Origin: Entomortierella parvispora
Lineage: Eukaryota; Mortierellomycota; Mortierellomycetes; Mortierellales; Mortierellaceae
Reading direction: 5' to 3'
Assembly: GCA_963573315.1 (NCBI GenBank)
Contig: OY752153.1
Coordinates: 930,001 to 994,000, forward strand
Length of the DNA stretch: 64,000 nucleotides
Shown here: positions 47,701 to 62,605 of the stretch, piece by piece
Position numbering within the stretch: position 1 is the first letter of the stretch
How the letters are laid out: each line of letters starts with the position of its first letter
Made by a program: the position numbers and the translations under genes
The notes under the pieces: model-generated
Seen by the model: the letters and a program-made list of their open reading frames with translations, nothing else
Told to the model about the DNA's origin: nothing
Database searches by the model: none

Positions 47701-49631
47701 TGTGAGGAGGTGGTGGAAACTGTTGCAACAATCCTGGTGGAGGTGGTCCGACTCCTGGGGGTGGTAGAGGCAGTGGTCCATGCTTAAGCGGCATGTTTGG
47801 TAGTGTTGACTAAATAAACCAATAGAAAAACATAATTGAGAACACACGTCTTCTGATGGAGCTGTGGTAGTCCAACAATCAAAAAACATATCGCACTTAC
47901 CAGAAATGAATGGAATAAATGGGGTACAGGATTCACTGCCAAAGTTTCGAAAATGATGTCGACAACGTGGTGTACTGGCAATTGAGTGATGTTGATTTGA
48001 CCAAGAAGAGTCTGTCCAAATCCAGGTGGGATAACAGGGAGCGGTGGAGGCGGTGGTGGTAGGGCTTGTGGAGGCGGTGTATGCACATCAATCTCCGACT
48101 TGGCACGTTTCATGTCCATTTCATCGTCTCCATTTGCAGCTCTGGCCCGCTTTCCTGATCTCCTTGAGTCATCTCCATTGTCCCTGTCTTTTTGCAAGAG
48201 CTGTTGCTGTTGTGATCGACTCAACGCCCCTCCACTAAATCTGATGCCATAGTTTGAGAGGATTGCTGTCAGAGCATCCGATTGCTGAGGTTGCAATTGC
48301 ATTCTGTAAATAGGGCGGTGACAACATTGTTAGAACATGTGGCCACAGCCGAGCACCAGTGCGTCATGGAAAGCCATATTCGTCTTTTACCTTGCAAGAG
48401 ATAAGAGTTGGATTCGAATACTCTTGTCAATAAACTTTGTCTGCAACGCCGTAAAATGAGGAGGTATGGATCTTGTAAAGGCTGCCCATTTCGAGAGAAT
48501 AAATGGCATGAACTGTGGCCTTGTCCGCTGCAATGCACTGGTCTGACTGATAATAGCTGTGACAATGGTTGATGATCTAACAAGGCGGTGGTTATTCGAA
48601 AACCGTTAGAAAAGCCTTCAAAATGGCAGACGGCGGAGTAATGATAGATGGTCACAACACTGGAAACATACACCATGGGTCTTTGCACAACAGTCAAAAT
48701 CTCTCCGAGAAACCGATCCGCTTCCTGATGTAACATATCCCGGATTAAGTAAGGGTGGTTTGGTGGAATTCTGTCCAGAGATGCCTAACAATGTCCGTAC
48801 CAAGAGATTCGTGTTTAGAACTATTCCTTGTTACTCCAAAGTATACGAGGATTTCAATATCCGCAAAGCTTGTAGCATACATCAAGTTCTTTGGGTGTCG
48901 AGTTTGGTTGACTAATGGACTGCGTTTGAATAACAGTCTGCATGTATTTGCAAACGGAAATGAGGATTCCTTCATTAGGGCTACCAAAGTTCTGTCCAAG
49001 AACAAGCTTTTTGATCCTGATGGCATATTCGTTCCAGAGATTAACATGTTGGTCCGTGTTCTGACAGCTAAACGACGCAAAGAGGACGGCATGGTTAACA
49101 TGATGGGCCAATGTGATCCTCTGCTCTGCCTTCTAACGAGATCCAGTTTCCATACCAAATGCGGTATGCGACAGGGTAAATCGAGGCGCTCACTTGGATA
49201 GCACGTTTAACAATTGTCCCTGAATGGTTTTGGAGGAGGCTGGCCAAAGGGTCCGCGGCTTTCAGAAGTGCTATTGAGTTGCAAAAATTCAGCAGAGTAT
49301 TGAGAGTCAGATCAGGGTCGCATACCCTTGCAAAGGCTACCAAATATTCTTTCATTGCTCCTGTACCATGGGTGAGCTCGGGTGAAAAGGTGTCGATTTG
49401 TTCCGATAACACACAAAGTTGGACATATTCCAGCCACCACAACGACACGGCCTCGCTGGACACAGGCGACTTTTGGTCGCGCAAGAGACTCAGTCCAGCA
49501 TCGAACTGCTCGAGGGTTGGCTCCTGTTTCCAGTCACGGGAGAAGGCTGCGAGGTGATCCGACAGCTCTTTGGAACTAGTGGCGACACTGGCATGGTTGA
49601 GATGTGCCTGCAGGGTCAACTGGATGTCCAT
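44789..49631 (-). CDS. Symplekin/Pta1, scaffold of the mRNA 3'-end processing complex
   Basis: Eight exons joined in phase: 49631-49156, 49067-48881, 48784-48672, 48576-48391, 48303-47901, 47809-45958, 45862-45422, 45318-44789, about 1,395 residues. Symplekin/Pta1 is the HEAT-repeat scaffold that holds cleavage and polyadenylation factors together and contacts Ssu72. The N-terminal HEAT domain shows TIVKRAIQVSASIYPVAYRI, LWNEYAIRIKKLVLGQNFGS and SLDRIPPNHPYLIRDM. A central Pro-rich linker (exons 5-6; PPPPGLLQQFPPPPHMPGMM) precedes more HEAT repeats. The conserved symplekin C-terminal domain is clear: FLIPIMGGLTKEEVIASLPR, SPSELLIQLHSMED, AIDICFNHPEIFKSEIIAVV, and WTRPVLWKGFIRCAKVMQP. The acidic/Ala tail after that is variable in the family. 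The junction of exons 1-2 is the least certain. Confidence 0.92.
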
Positions 49632-50806
49632 CTGGCTTATGTTCCTTCTGTCCTTTCTGACTTGACTGATGCAAAGTGCTGGGGATGCTCAATGACTTGT
49701 GATTCAGTAGTTGTTTGGCGGTCAGAGTCCCGTCGGTCCAGAGTCTGCAAGTGAGTGTTTCCGTGGAGCCGCGTGAGATGGGGTATGAATAAGATGCAGG
49801 AAGGAAGGAAGGAACCAGGGCCGTTTGAGGGAGGAGAAGCACATTGCATGCATCTGATCGTGCTGCCAGTGGCGCGCTGTTATCCAGGCGAATATAAGAT
49901 TCGGTGATGTCATCATTGAATTTTAGTCACGTGCTGGAAATGCCGCGTTAAAAACCATCCCTTATCAGCCCGCACGCCTGCGTTACAACAATCTTTGCAA
50001 TCCCTCTCGGTAAGACAACAGGCACCTTCACCATGCTCAATTCCAGACCCAGGGTTGCCTGGCATTTGTTGTATACGATTTACACTCCATAGATTGTAAA
50101 CATTTCTCTCGCTGGTCATCTCCACTACGTAAATAGCCTCAAGTTAAGTCCGTGTTTGCTTCGCGCGGTACTGTTGAAAAAAATGAAGATCAAGAAAACG
50201 AGGGTGACACAAGTGAACTAGAATGAGAGCACAGCTCCACTGCATGCTCATGCCTTAATACCGGGTAAAAAAGCATTGGAGCTAAAAGAGCTAGAAGCGC
50301 AAGAGCGAAGTAAAAAGGTTGCTGGCGTGAAAACAAAGAGAGACCACGGCGCGCTGTGTTGGGGCGTGAGAACAAAGAGAGATGGAGTCCAATGTGGCGC
50401 GACAATCTTCATTTTTTTCTACAACGACTATCGGCTTCATGTTGACTTCAGAAAACTGCATGCATGAGAGCCAATGTTACAGTCTCGTTTGTGTCCACAC
50501 GCAGTCGAAAGATTTTACGACTTCAGTTCATATTTTGAATTACTTGTGTGTTCAATTCAGTGAATGGAGGTGCGTTCGTCTCACCCAAAAGACACCGACT
50601 AGAAAAGGATTCACAATTGAGTACAGTACACAAATGCACAAATATCTGTGAGAGGTTGCGAAAGGATGCTTTGGACTCTAGTGGGCGTGAGATCAAAGAA
50701 ATTTTTGATGCCGAACGAAGAAAGATGTTGACGTAGAATAAAGAACCCCCCCCTATTATTGTTCTTGTAGAATAACGAGTAACATGAACCGTGCAACAGC
50801 TTTTTA
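49632..50806. other. Intergenic, left border of accessory island
   Basis: The symplekin promoter occupies the first few hundred bases. Beyond about 49.9 kb there are only short frames. A near-duplicate CGTGARAACAAAGAGAGA motif occurs at about 50326 and 50367. No gene seen. Confidence 0.5.
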
Positions 50807-51304
50807 TTAGTTCAGCTGGTTATTCAGTTTATCGACGGTGACGAACTCCAGCATTCCGTAAAGCATACCGTTTTCTTGACTGTAAGGAACGAGGGCCGTT
50901 ACAAACTCCTCGGAGGTGGTAGGGCTTGAAAGGTAAGCACTAAGGAAATGCCAGTTGATGCTGCAAGCAAAGTAGTCACGTACATTGGGTCCCAGAGGAA
51001 CATCCATATAGGCATTGGATGAATCGGCAGAATCTCTCCACTGGAACCGGTGCTGCAGCCATCACGGCCGCCTTTTTTGCATCGTCGATAGGTTTGCTCC
51101 AACTGATGTTCCGATAGATAATAGGAGTCCTCGCCACTCCTAGTCCTTGATGGATGAGGAGACCCGTTCAGCACCACCGCGCGAAGTAGAATAATTGATC
51201 ACCTTGAAGGTATATCCATTGAAATCAGTACTGGTCAAAGGGGTCTGCTCTGAAACGACGAAATTTGTTAACACGAGTAACGGCAAAAAGATCCGTGTCA
51301 ACAT
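50807..51304 (-). pseudogene. Candidate small secreted protein with broken reading frame
   Basis: ATG at 51304 starts a clear signal peptide (MLTRIFLPLLVLTNFVVS). The mature part begins TPLTSTDFNGYTFKVINY, but that frame stops at a TAG near 51142. A second frame continues with protein-like sequence (SYYLSEHQLEQTYRRCKKGG) and a third from about 51040 to the stop at 50807 (MDVPLGPNVRDYFACSINWH ... GMLEFVTVDKLN). I could not connect all three by GT-AG introns in matching phase. It is best read as a secreted-protein gene with two frameshifts, or a gene whose introns I failed to resolve. I do not recognise the family. Confidence 0.45.
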
Positions 51305-51620
51305 GATGGGAATATGAGGGTGGGGTGAAAGGTGCAAATGTGCAAACATATCACAGGTTCGGTGACGTTTAGTGTGGATTGCCATGTTATAAATCACCTC
51401 TCACGCCTGCTCCTCTGGGACACAGGACAAAGGATCAGGAGGATCCCATTGGAAGTGAAGTGCCTTTTGCGCGGCGCGGCCACCAGGTGCAGCCGAAACG
51501 CGTCGTTGTCCTTAGGGGACCCAGTTCCCACTCTTATGAAGATGAGTAGAGGGACATCCACTTGTTCTTCTCTTCCAGCTTCGCCACACCACACGATATT
51601 TTGAGAGCCACAGATCTACA

Positions 51621-51836
51621 ATGGGCGACCTTGTGCTGATCTGCGTTGTCAAAGGCGAGCCCATCCTCAACCCTTTCTCAGTCAAAATCAAGCCTGCGCT
51701 GGGGTAGCAGATACCCACCAGGAACCTCACGCGCTGGCAAGTGAATGCGCATGAGGATGATATCGTCGGCATCAAGGACACCCTTACTAGCGAAAACAAA
51801 CTCAATCCTCTACGCCTTCGCTGTGCCAGACCTTGA
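51621..51836 (+). pseudogene. Crinkler (CRN) N-terminal domain remnant
   Basis: From ATG 51621 the frame reads MGDLVLICVVKGEP then PFSVKI, the start of the ubiquitin-like Crinkler header domain. It hits TAG at 51705 and then continues in the same frame with RNLTRWQVNAHEDDIVGIK and NKLNPLRL, recalling the CRN L-T-L-W-x-V segment and following strand, before TGA at 51834. A middle piece of the domain (around the usual D-D-I-D-A motif) seems to be missing. CRN proteins are modular intracellular effectors or conflict proteins common in oomycetes, Mortierella and Glomeromycotina. No intact C-terminal effector domain follows. It is a decayed copy, described only as such. Confidence 0.55.
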
Positions 51837-52402
51837 TGCCGTGGAACAACAAAGATGGCCGATCCAAATAGGATTGGATGTCACTTTCCTATCCTTTGTG
51901 ACGCATTTCACATACGGACATTCATAGCAAGCCGAGGAGGACCACAAGGCCGTCCTCTCTGATACAAGCATCAGCAATAGCACCAGACAGCGAAACAACT
52001 CTGCCGAATTCTGGGCAGTGCGGCATCTGGAGCGGCAGCAACATCTCGGGGGGCAGATTCTGAGTTCAATATCTCTACAAAACAGACAGCGAGGGCTCTT
52101 GTTGGAAGAAGCAAGCACTTGGCAAGGAGACTTCTTCACTCGTCAGCCAGATGTGGTTTTTAAGAACATTCAAACACACACCAAACTCTGCGAATTTCAC
52201 AACTGATTTATTTACACTGGTGTCCTTAATCCGGCCTTCATGAATAGGATATGATTTTTGAAAGTTTATATCTTGAACACCTTCTGCGGCAACTACATGA
52301 GTGAGATTGACAGTAGATAATTGCATTCAGGAAAGCATACAGAAATAAGAATGGAACACTTACAATAGTGGATCTCAACAGTAGGGGTCAGGTCTTACAA
52401 TC
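51837..52402. other. Decayed DNA in accessory island
   Basis: Short frames only. It may contain further remnants of the Crinkler gene body, but I cannot support a domain. It ends at the former stop codon of the broken F-box/LRR gene. Confidence 0.4.
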
Positions 52403-53983
52403 TCATCTGTGAATTTCGCAAGTCATGTTGGTCCGGAGAGCCTCGGCTAGCGCGTGAGCTCCATTGTCTCCAACCGGGTTGTTCCCCAAGTGCAAAGAGG
52501 TCAGAGCGCTATTGGTCTCGAGTGCCACACAGCCAAGACCTGAGCTCCATCGTCTCCAATCGGGTTGTTCCCCAAGTGCAAAGAGGTCAGAGCGCTATTG
52601 GTCTCGAGTGCCACACAGCCAAGACCTGAGCTCCATCGTCTCCAATCGGGTTTTTCCCCAAGTACAAAGAGGTCAGAGCGCTGTTGGCCTCGAGTGCCTC
52701 AGCCAAGGCCTGGGCTCCATCGTCTCCGATTGAATTACCTTCCAAGTCGAAAGAAGTCAGAGTATTGTTGGTCTTGAGCGCCTCAGCCAGGGCTCGAATT
52801 CCATCACCTCCAATATAGTTGTCCCCCAAATGCAAAGTGGTAAGAGTGTTATTGGTCTTGAGTGCTTCGGCCAACGCCTGAGCTCCATCGTCTTTGATCG
52901 AGTTGTGGTACAAGTTCAAAATGGCCAGAGTTGAATTGACCTTGAGCGCCTCAGCCAAAGCCAGAGCTCCAGTATCTCCAATTGAGTTGTGCTCCATGGC
53001 CATTGTGGTCAGGGTCGAGTTGGTCTTGAGCGCTTTGGCTAACGCCTGGGCTCCTCTATCTCCAATTGAGTTGTGGTACAAGTTGACAGTGGTCAGAGTT
53101 GAGTTGGCCTTGAGTGCAGCAGCCAAGGCCACAGCTCCATTGTCTCCAATCGAGTTGAACTCCAAGTCCAAAGTGATCAGAGTCGAGTTGGTCTTGAGTG
53201 CTTCAATCAGGTCCTGAGCTCCATTGTTTCCAATCGAGTTATATTTCAAGTCCAAGGTTGTCAGAGTGTTGTTGGTCTTGAGCATCTCGGCTATGGCCTG
53301 AGCTCCATCATCTCCAATCGAGTTGTCCCCCAAGAGCAAAGAGGTGGGAGTCGAGTTGGTCTTGAGTGCTTCGGCCAACGCCCGGGCTCCAGTGTCTCTG
53401 ATCGCGTTGTGGTACAAGTTCAAAATGGTTAGAGTCGAGTTGGTCTTGAGTGCTTCAGCTAGGGCCTGAACTCCGTTATCTTCAATCGAGTTGTACTCCA
53501 GCTTTAAAATGGTCAGAGTCGAGTTGGTCTTGAGCGCCTCAGCCAGCCCTTGAGCTCCATGAATTCCAATAGAGTTGTCCCCCAAATGCAAAGTGGTAAG
53601 AGTGTTGTTGGTCATGAGCGCTTTGGCCAGTGCCTGAGCCCCATCGTCTCCGATTGAATTGCCTTCCAAGTTCAAAGTGATCAGAGTCCAGTGGGTGATG
53701 ATATTAGAAAGTAGATTGCCTTGTGAACATGTCGATGATAGTTTGTCATAGGTAGTATCGTCCAGAATCATCAGATGTCGTATACGATGCTTGTTTCTCT
53801 CAGCAGATTCCAAGCTAGGACCCGTTCCGACAAGATGACAGAGAGGTAGAGCAGAGGTGTAAAGGACTCGTTCCAATCATGGCTTACACATGCACAGGAA
53901 GCGAGGTCTTTACGGCCGAGGTTACGGGCAATTATAGAGCGAATCTCGGGTAGTTCGAGGGGATGAGTGCCGAATCCCGTCAT
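52403..53983 (-). pseudogene. F-box/RNI-LRR gene, broken paralogue of the 14.9-kb gene
   Basis: The F-box starts at ATG 53983 (MTGFGTHPLELPEIRSIIAR ... DLASCACVSHDWNESFTPLL). Comparison with the intact gene (SKYGPGIESVESNKH versus GPSLESAERNKH) shows the frame must change by one base near 53826-53830. From there about 13 LRRs of 28 residues stay open in one frame to a stop near 52587. At the C-terminus two tandem 86-bp units, each 2 bp longer than the 84-bp LRR unit, throw the frame off. A further LRR and a natural-looking end (HALAEALRTNMTC, stop at 52403) remain readable in another frame beyond them. So three lesions interrupt a once intact F-box/LRR gene. The internal repeats keep the ALAEALKTNSTLTTLxL pattern well, so inactivation appears recent. 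Confidence 0.75.
52484..52655 (-). repeat. Two near-identical 86-bp tandem units derived from an LRR
   Basis: Units at 52484-52569 and 52570-52655 match almost perfectly, unlike the diverged neighbouring 84-bp LRR units. Each carries the same 2-bp insertion (GCCACACAGCC where neighbours have GCCTCAGCC), so the frameshift arose first and was then duplicated. Confidence 0.85.
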
Positions 53984-54919
53984 GAAGTGAAGAATGTGAT
54001 GCGCATCGTGTATATCATACAGTGACAACAGCGAAGGAGAGAGAGCGTGCACCACAGCAGCGGGCGTGAGTGGGTGGCTGCGATTCGGGCGGACGTCATT
54101 TCAGCCGCCTCGTCATAGGTCCGGAGCCCCAAAAGAGACAGACAGGGGCACTGGAGCGGTGGAACATGGAGGGTACACACAGGGCGGGATTCAATCGGCG
54201 CGTCGCTGCGAGTGTGCTCCTCCCCCCGCAGTCCGTAACTGGTGCCTTGCAATTACAGTATGTTTGTACTGTATGTTCCTACTGTGCTGCACTGGCAGGG
54301 GCGATAGGTGATGATGCCAGGGATGGTCATCCGTCGCCCCCACGTCGTGACCGCGTTGGAAGCAAAAGGAAGGACTGGCCAGCACTCCAATCATGCCTAT
54401 CTCTCGCTCTGGCTATATCCTACTACCTATCTGCTGTGCCAGCACTTTTCCTCTCTTCTTCTTCTTCCTCTTCATCATCACTCTTCCCACTCAACCCCCC
54501 CATCTCTAAATCTCTTTCCTCATCCTCCCTTCTCCCCTCCCTTTTAATATTTTTCTCACGATAAATACAAACGTAAGCTTGGCTTCCTTGACCTGACCCT
54601 GGACTGGACTCGGACTGACTGGACACGACTCCGGACTTGGACTTGGACTAGTACTGCTATTCAACCGCCCCGAGGAATCTTGCAGGACAGAAACACAGCG
54701 GATCACCCCATTCACCTTCACTTGCTGATCGTCTCCCTTCTTTACTTTCTGCCCTTCGTCTGATTTCGGCTCAGCTCGATCGTCTCTCTCTGTTTACTCA
54801 TCAGACCGCCACCACTACGCACGAAACAGGAACAAAAAAAAAAAGGCTAAACCTCTCGTAGAACCTCAACCCCCCTGGCTTGTCACGACAACTCCTACAA
54901 CTCCTACAACCCGTAAAGC
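53984..54919. promoter_or_regulatory. Intergenic, promoter region of LARP1
   Basis: About 0.9 kb between two divergent genes. Near LARP1 it is pyrimidine-rich, with short GACTGGACTCGGACT-like repeats (54600-54645) and an A run at 54834-54844 shortly before ATG 54920. Confidence 0.55.
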
Positions 54920-57669
54920 ATGGTCAGCACAACCGTTCCCGTAGAGTCTCACGATCTGAGCCATCAGGTCGAAGCTCAGTACTCTAGCAACGGATCTGAT
55001 GCCGTTGCTCAGCAGCCCAACGCCACTGTCGAAACTACCACGCAAGAAAAAAAGACTCCTTCAGCACCAGCAGTTAACTTCTGGAATGCCCGCAAGGAGA
55101 CCTTGAAGCCCAGCGCCGAGGCTGAAGCCGAGAAGCGTGTCGAATCCATTATTGAAAACATCAAAGAGGTCACACTTGGTAAGCAAAGAAAGAAAGAAAG
55201 GCGCTTGTCTCCTGTTCACACTACTGCCACTCACGCATGGGCATGCTCTAACAATTGGCACCAACTTTCCACCACCTTCGATCAGATTCCACAGACAGCA
55301 AAAAGACGAAAAAGACCAAAAAGTCACAACCCGCCCTTGCCTTGGATGACACCAATGTCTGGCCCGATCCTAGCGCCTCGGCCGAGAAGGAGACCAAGCA
55401 AGAATCCGTCATCACAGCAGCGCCGATCAGCAAGAAGGACAAGGGCAAATGGACCCAGGTCACTCCCAACATCACTCACTCGTCACCTGCCCCTGGGGCC
55501 AAGACCCATGACGTCCAGCCCCGCCGTAATAAGAATGCGGGCTCTGAAGTCAAGGCCGCCAATGGCAACGCAAACTCCCAACAGCCAAAGGCCGTTGCTG
55601 CCGATGGCAACCCCACACATGCTCGCCGCGCCTCTGTCCCCTCGATCTTTGACACCGAGCCATCTCAGAACGGCCCTTCCTCAACCCGCCCATCACAGTC
55701 CCGTCAGCACCATGCCCGCGGCCGTAAGTCGACAGTTGGTTGTGATTTCAATCTACTTTTTTTCCCCTTGCATATCCATGACTCACCAGAATGTGACCTC
55801 TTTATCCTTCATCGTACAATAGGCGGAGGCAAGGTCAGCAGCTCCCGTCCCAACTACAGAGGCTCGATCGGTAACATCGCAAACCTCGGTCCTATCGATA
55901 CAGAGGCTCTCAAGCCATTCATCCTTCAGCAGATGGAATACTATTTCTCGGTCGAAAACTTGTGCAAGGATGTGTACATGCGAACACAAATGGACGCCGG
56001 AGGCTTTGTTCCTCTTTCGCTGGTTGCCAACTTTAACCGCGTCAAGAGCTTGACCACGGACCATGCCCTGGTCAAAGAAGCCCTCAAGAACAGCACAAAG
56101 ATTGAACTGAAGGGCGACAATATCCGCAAGATGGGCGATTGGGCTATCTGGGTGTTCCCCCAGGAGCAGGGTTCGACTATTCCTTTCCAGGCTACTCGCT
56201 CTTCATTTGTGCCACCTGCCCAGAGTTCCCACACCGTAACCATCTCCGCGTCTTCTCCTACGAACTCTTCGATCCAAGCCGACGATGACTGGCACGTCAA
56301 GCAAAACAAGTCCAAGAAGCGTGCATCCATTGCCCATCCCGCCCCTCTTTCTCAGCCCAAGGCTAACTCCCCCAGCGCTGGCGACGACGACGACGACGTC
56401 TTCCAGTTCGATGATGACACCCTTCTCGGCAGCACGCGTTCTGGCACTGTTCAAAAATACTATGTCAGTGACGAGGAAGACGAGGATGAGGACGAATTTG
56501 ATGATGACACAGTCGCCAAGATCCTGATTGTCACTCAAAAGAAGCGCGATCGCACTCACGGATCTTTTGAGCGGAAGTCGATGCACGACGACATCAATGA
56601 CATGATCAACGAGGGCCTGTACCACTACGAGCATGATCTTCAGCGCAAGCGCAATAATAACAGCAACAGCCGTCGTGGAAGTCTCGCCCATTCCCACAAG
56701 AAGGTCGAGATGATTTCCGAGGACCAATTCGCTGCTCTCACTGGTTCCCAGCCTCGTGCCGGCAGCTTGAGTATGAGTTCCAGCTTCATTCTCAGCCAGG
56801 CAGCTGCCGGTTCCAGCAAGCGCAAGGGAAAGAAGAACAATGCTCCCCGGTTCTTCCCCTTGAAGGGCGCACCCAAGACTGACAAGGGCGACAAGCCCGA
56901 TTCGCGCCAACATTTCGCACAGGCACCTGTTGGATGGGTTTTGGGCGACCAGCCTTTCCTCCAGTCGGACCTTGCTCCTCAGTCCATCGGCAACTCTCCC
57001 GCAGGCATGTCTATGGGCTCTCACGCCGAGGCCTCTCTGTTGTCGACGTCGTTGGAGGCACCTCATTCATTCCCAGCATTCCAGCATCCTTCGCACGAGC
57101 TCTTGCACGAGAATGGATTTATCCAGCACAAATACTACAAGTACCACTTCAAGGCCCTCAAGGAGCGCAAGCGCCAGGGTGCCGGTCACTCGCAAGAGAT
57201 GAATACGCTCTTCCGTTTCTGGTCCCACTTTTTGCGTGACAACTTTAACAAGAAGATGTACGCCGAGTTCAAGCGTCTGGCAGTCGAGGATGCCAACGCC
57301 AACTACCGATATGGACTCGAATGTCTGTTCCGATTCTACTCTTATGGATTGGAGAAGAAGTTCCGTCAGGACTTGTTCCTGGACTTTGAGGCTTTGACTT
57401 ACTCTGATTTCAAGAATGGACACATGTATGGTCTTGAGAAGTTCTGGGCTTACCTCTACTACCGCAAGGACAAGAGCCGTCGCAAATTGGATGTGATGGC
57501 AGAGCTCAAGCCCTTGTTGGAGCAGTACAAGAGCATTGACGACTTTAAGAATGCACATGGAAATAACTCGAACCCACCCAGCAACAACTACACGGTACCC
57601 CACCACGCCTCTGGACAGTCGACCCCTACAGGCCCTGCTGGAAACAGTGCCTCTGCCGCTGCCCACTAA
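54920..57669 (+). CDS. La-related protein 1 (LARP1): La motif and DM15 cap-binding region
   Basis: Three exons, 54920-55178, 55286-55723, 55823-57669, giving 847 residues. LARP1 binds the 5' cap and pyrimidine-start of ribosomal-protein mRNAs downstream of TORC1. The N-terminus is disordered with Lys-rich patches ([10 protein letters not shown]). The La motif starts about residue 255: [40 protein letters not shown] and [18 protein letters not shown]. An acidic linker follows ([30 protein letters not shown]). The C-terminal DM15 repeats are complete: [60 protein letters not shown] and [20 protein letters not shown]. The DM15 block separates it from the La-motif-only fungal Slf1/Sro9 proteins. 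Splice phases fit. Confidence 0.93.
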
Positions 57670-61468
<3,799 letters not shown>

Positions 61469-61810
61469 ACGGTCTCTATCTCTTTGACCATTTATTTTTG
61501 ACAGATTTTTTTTTATCCCCGACCCTTTTTCACACTGGTCAATTGTACTATTCACTACTTTCATTCATGGACCATTTATCACCCCACTTAGCATTATAAA
61601 GAAAGAAAGCATTTAAACGAAACAATTCATCTGTTGAATGTGAACCGTAGGTGTGTAAATGTTGGATGAAATCCAAAGATCAATCGAGTCCACTCACTGA
61701 TCACAAAATTGAGCAAAGAAGGGAGATTGGGGTTGAAAATTGGCGAGGTTTTTTATTTTTGTACACTTGTGGCGGTGATCCGACTATCCTGCTTTGGTGG
61801 ACATGGTCAA
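61469..61810. other. Intergenic between convergent genes
   Basis: 3' flanks of SPB1 and PHF5A. No gene seen; a short leftward frame here is a shadow of the PHF5A last exon. Confidence 0.6.
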
Positions 61811-62605
61811 CTATCGTTTCTTGAACCCAAACTTTTTCCGTTCGTAAAACAGATCTGTCTTGGATGATCCGAGATTGACAATCTTTGGGCAACCATCTCT
61901 CTATTTCGAGCAAAAAAGACAGGCATGGTAGAAAGTCAGTTATCATGACAGTATAATACTTTGATTTTCAAAAACAGCGGTGCAGATGGAATCAAACTCA
62001 TACATCCTTCTCAGCTCTTGTGCAGTTGGCGCAGTAGTAGGCATCACTGACTCCGGGTGCTCCGCAGATCACGCAGCGTCCCTGGAACGATCCATAGTTG
62101 CATTCATCGCAGATTCGAACCAATGTGACCGGGCGAACATAGCTATGAATTGAAAAAGAGGGGGGGGTGTTAATATAAATATTTGGCGCAGTAGGTGAAG
62201 CAAAGATCGTCTGCTGGATTTAACATCTAAAGGACTGAGGATCACTCCTTGTCAGCCGTGAATGCCTTCATCCTTTAGATCCTTTAGATCCTGTGTTCCT
62301 CAAGCGCACATAAGATGATCAGCATCGCCAAGTCAGGGTCCCGTTCTACTTACGAATCGCAAATGACACACTTTCCGTCATCCTTCTCGCAAACACGACC
62401 GATGGCTATAAAGGATTACATTACAAAAGAAAAATATGAAAAAAGTTAGAGGAAGAGAAATAACAACAATGTCCTGGAATCTTGACTTCTTCCTCTGCCC
62501 AACAAGTTCAACAAGAATTATCCATAGGTTCTATCCACAGTCCCGAGTCATACCAATGCCCGGCTGCTTCCTGCACATGATAAGATCTGGGTGATGTTTT
62601 GACAT
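61811..62605 (-). CDS. PHF5A/Rds3, zinc-finger subunit of splicing factor SF3b
   Basis: Four very short exons, 62605-62554, 62405-62354, 62142-62004, 61900-61811, giving exactly 110 residues, the length of human PHF5A. The protein is a three-zinc knot that with SF3B1 binds the branch-point adenosine in the U2 snRNP. Exon 1 is [17 protein letters not shown], exon 2 [18 protein letters not shown], exon 3 [20 protein letters not shown] then [20 protein letters not shown], exon 4 [20 protein letters not shown] then RKKFGFKKR. All four junctions keep phase. Two positions differ from the human sequence as I recall it: Asp26 for Cys26 and Val40 for Cys40. Tyr36, in the known drug-binding pocket, is retained. 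No single exon is long enough to stand out as an open frame, so this gene is easy to miss. Confidence 0.95.

Noticed and set aside
52464-52777. Rightward frames with internally repeated protein
   Set aside because: Reverse complement of the two 86-bp LRR-derived units; not a gene.
56203-57066. 287-residue leftward frame
   Set aside because: Antisense shadow of LARP1 with no recognisable domain.
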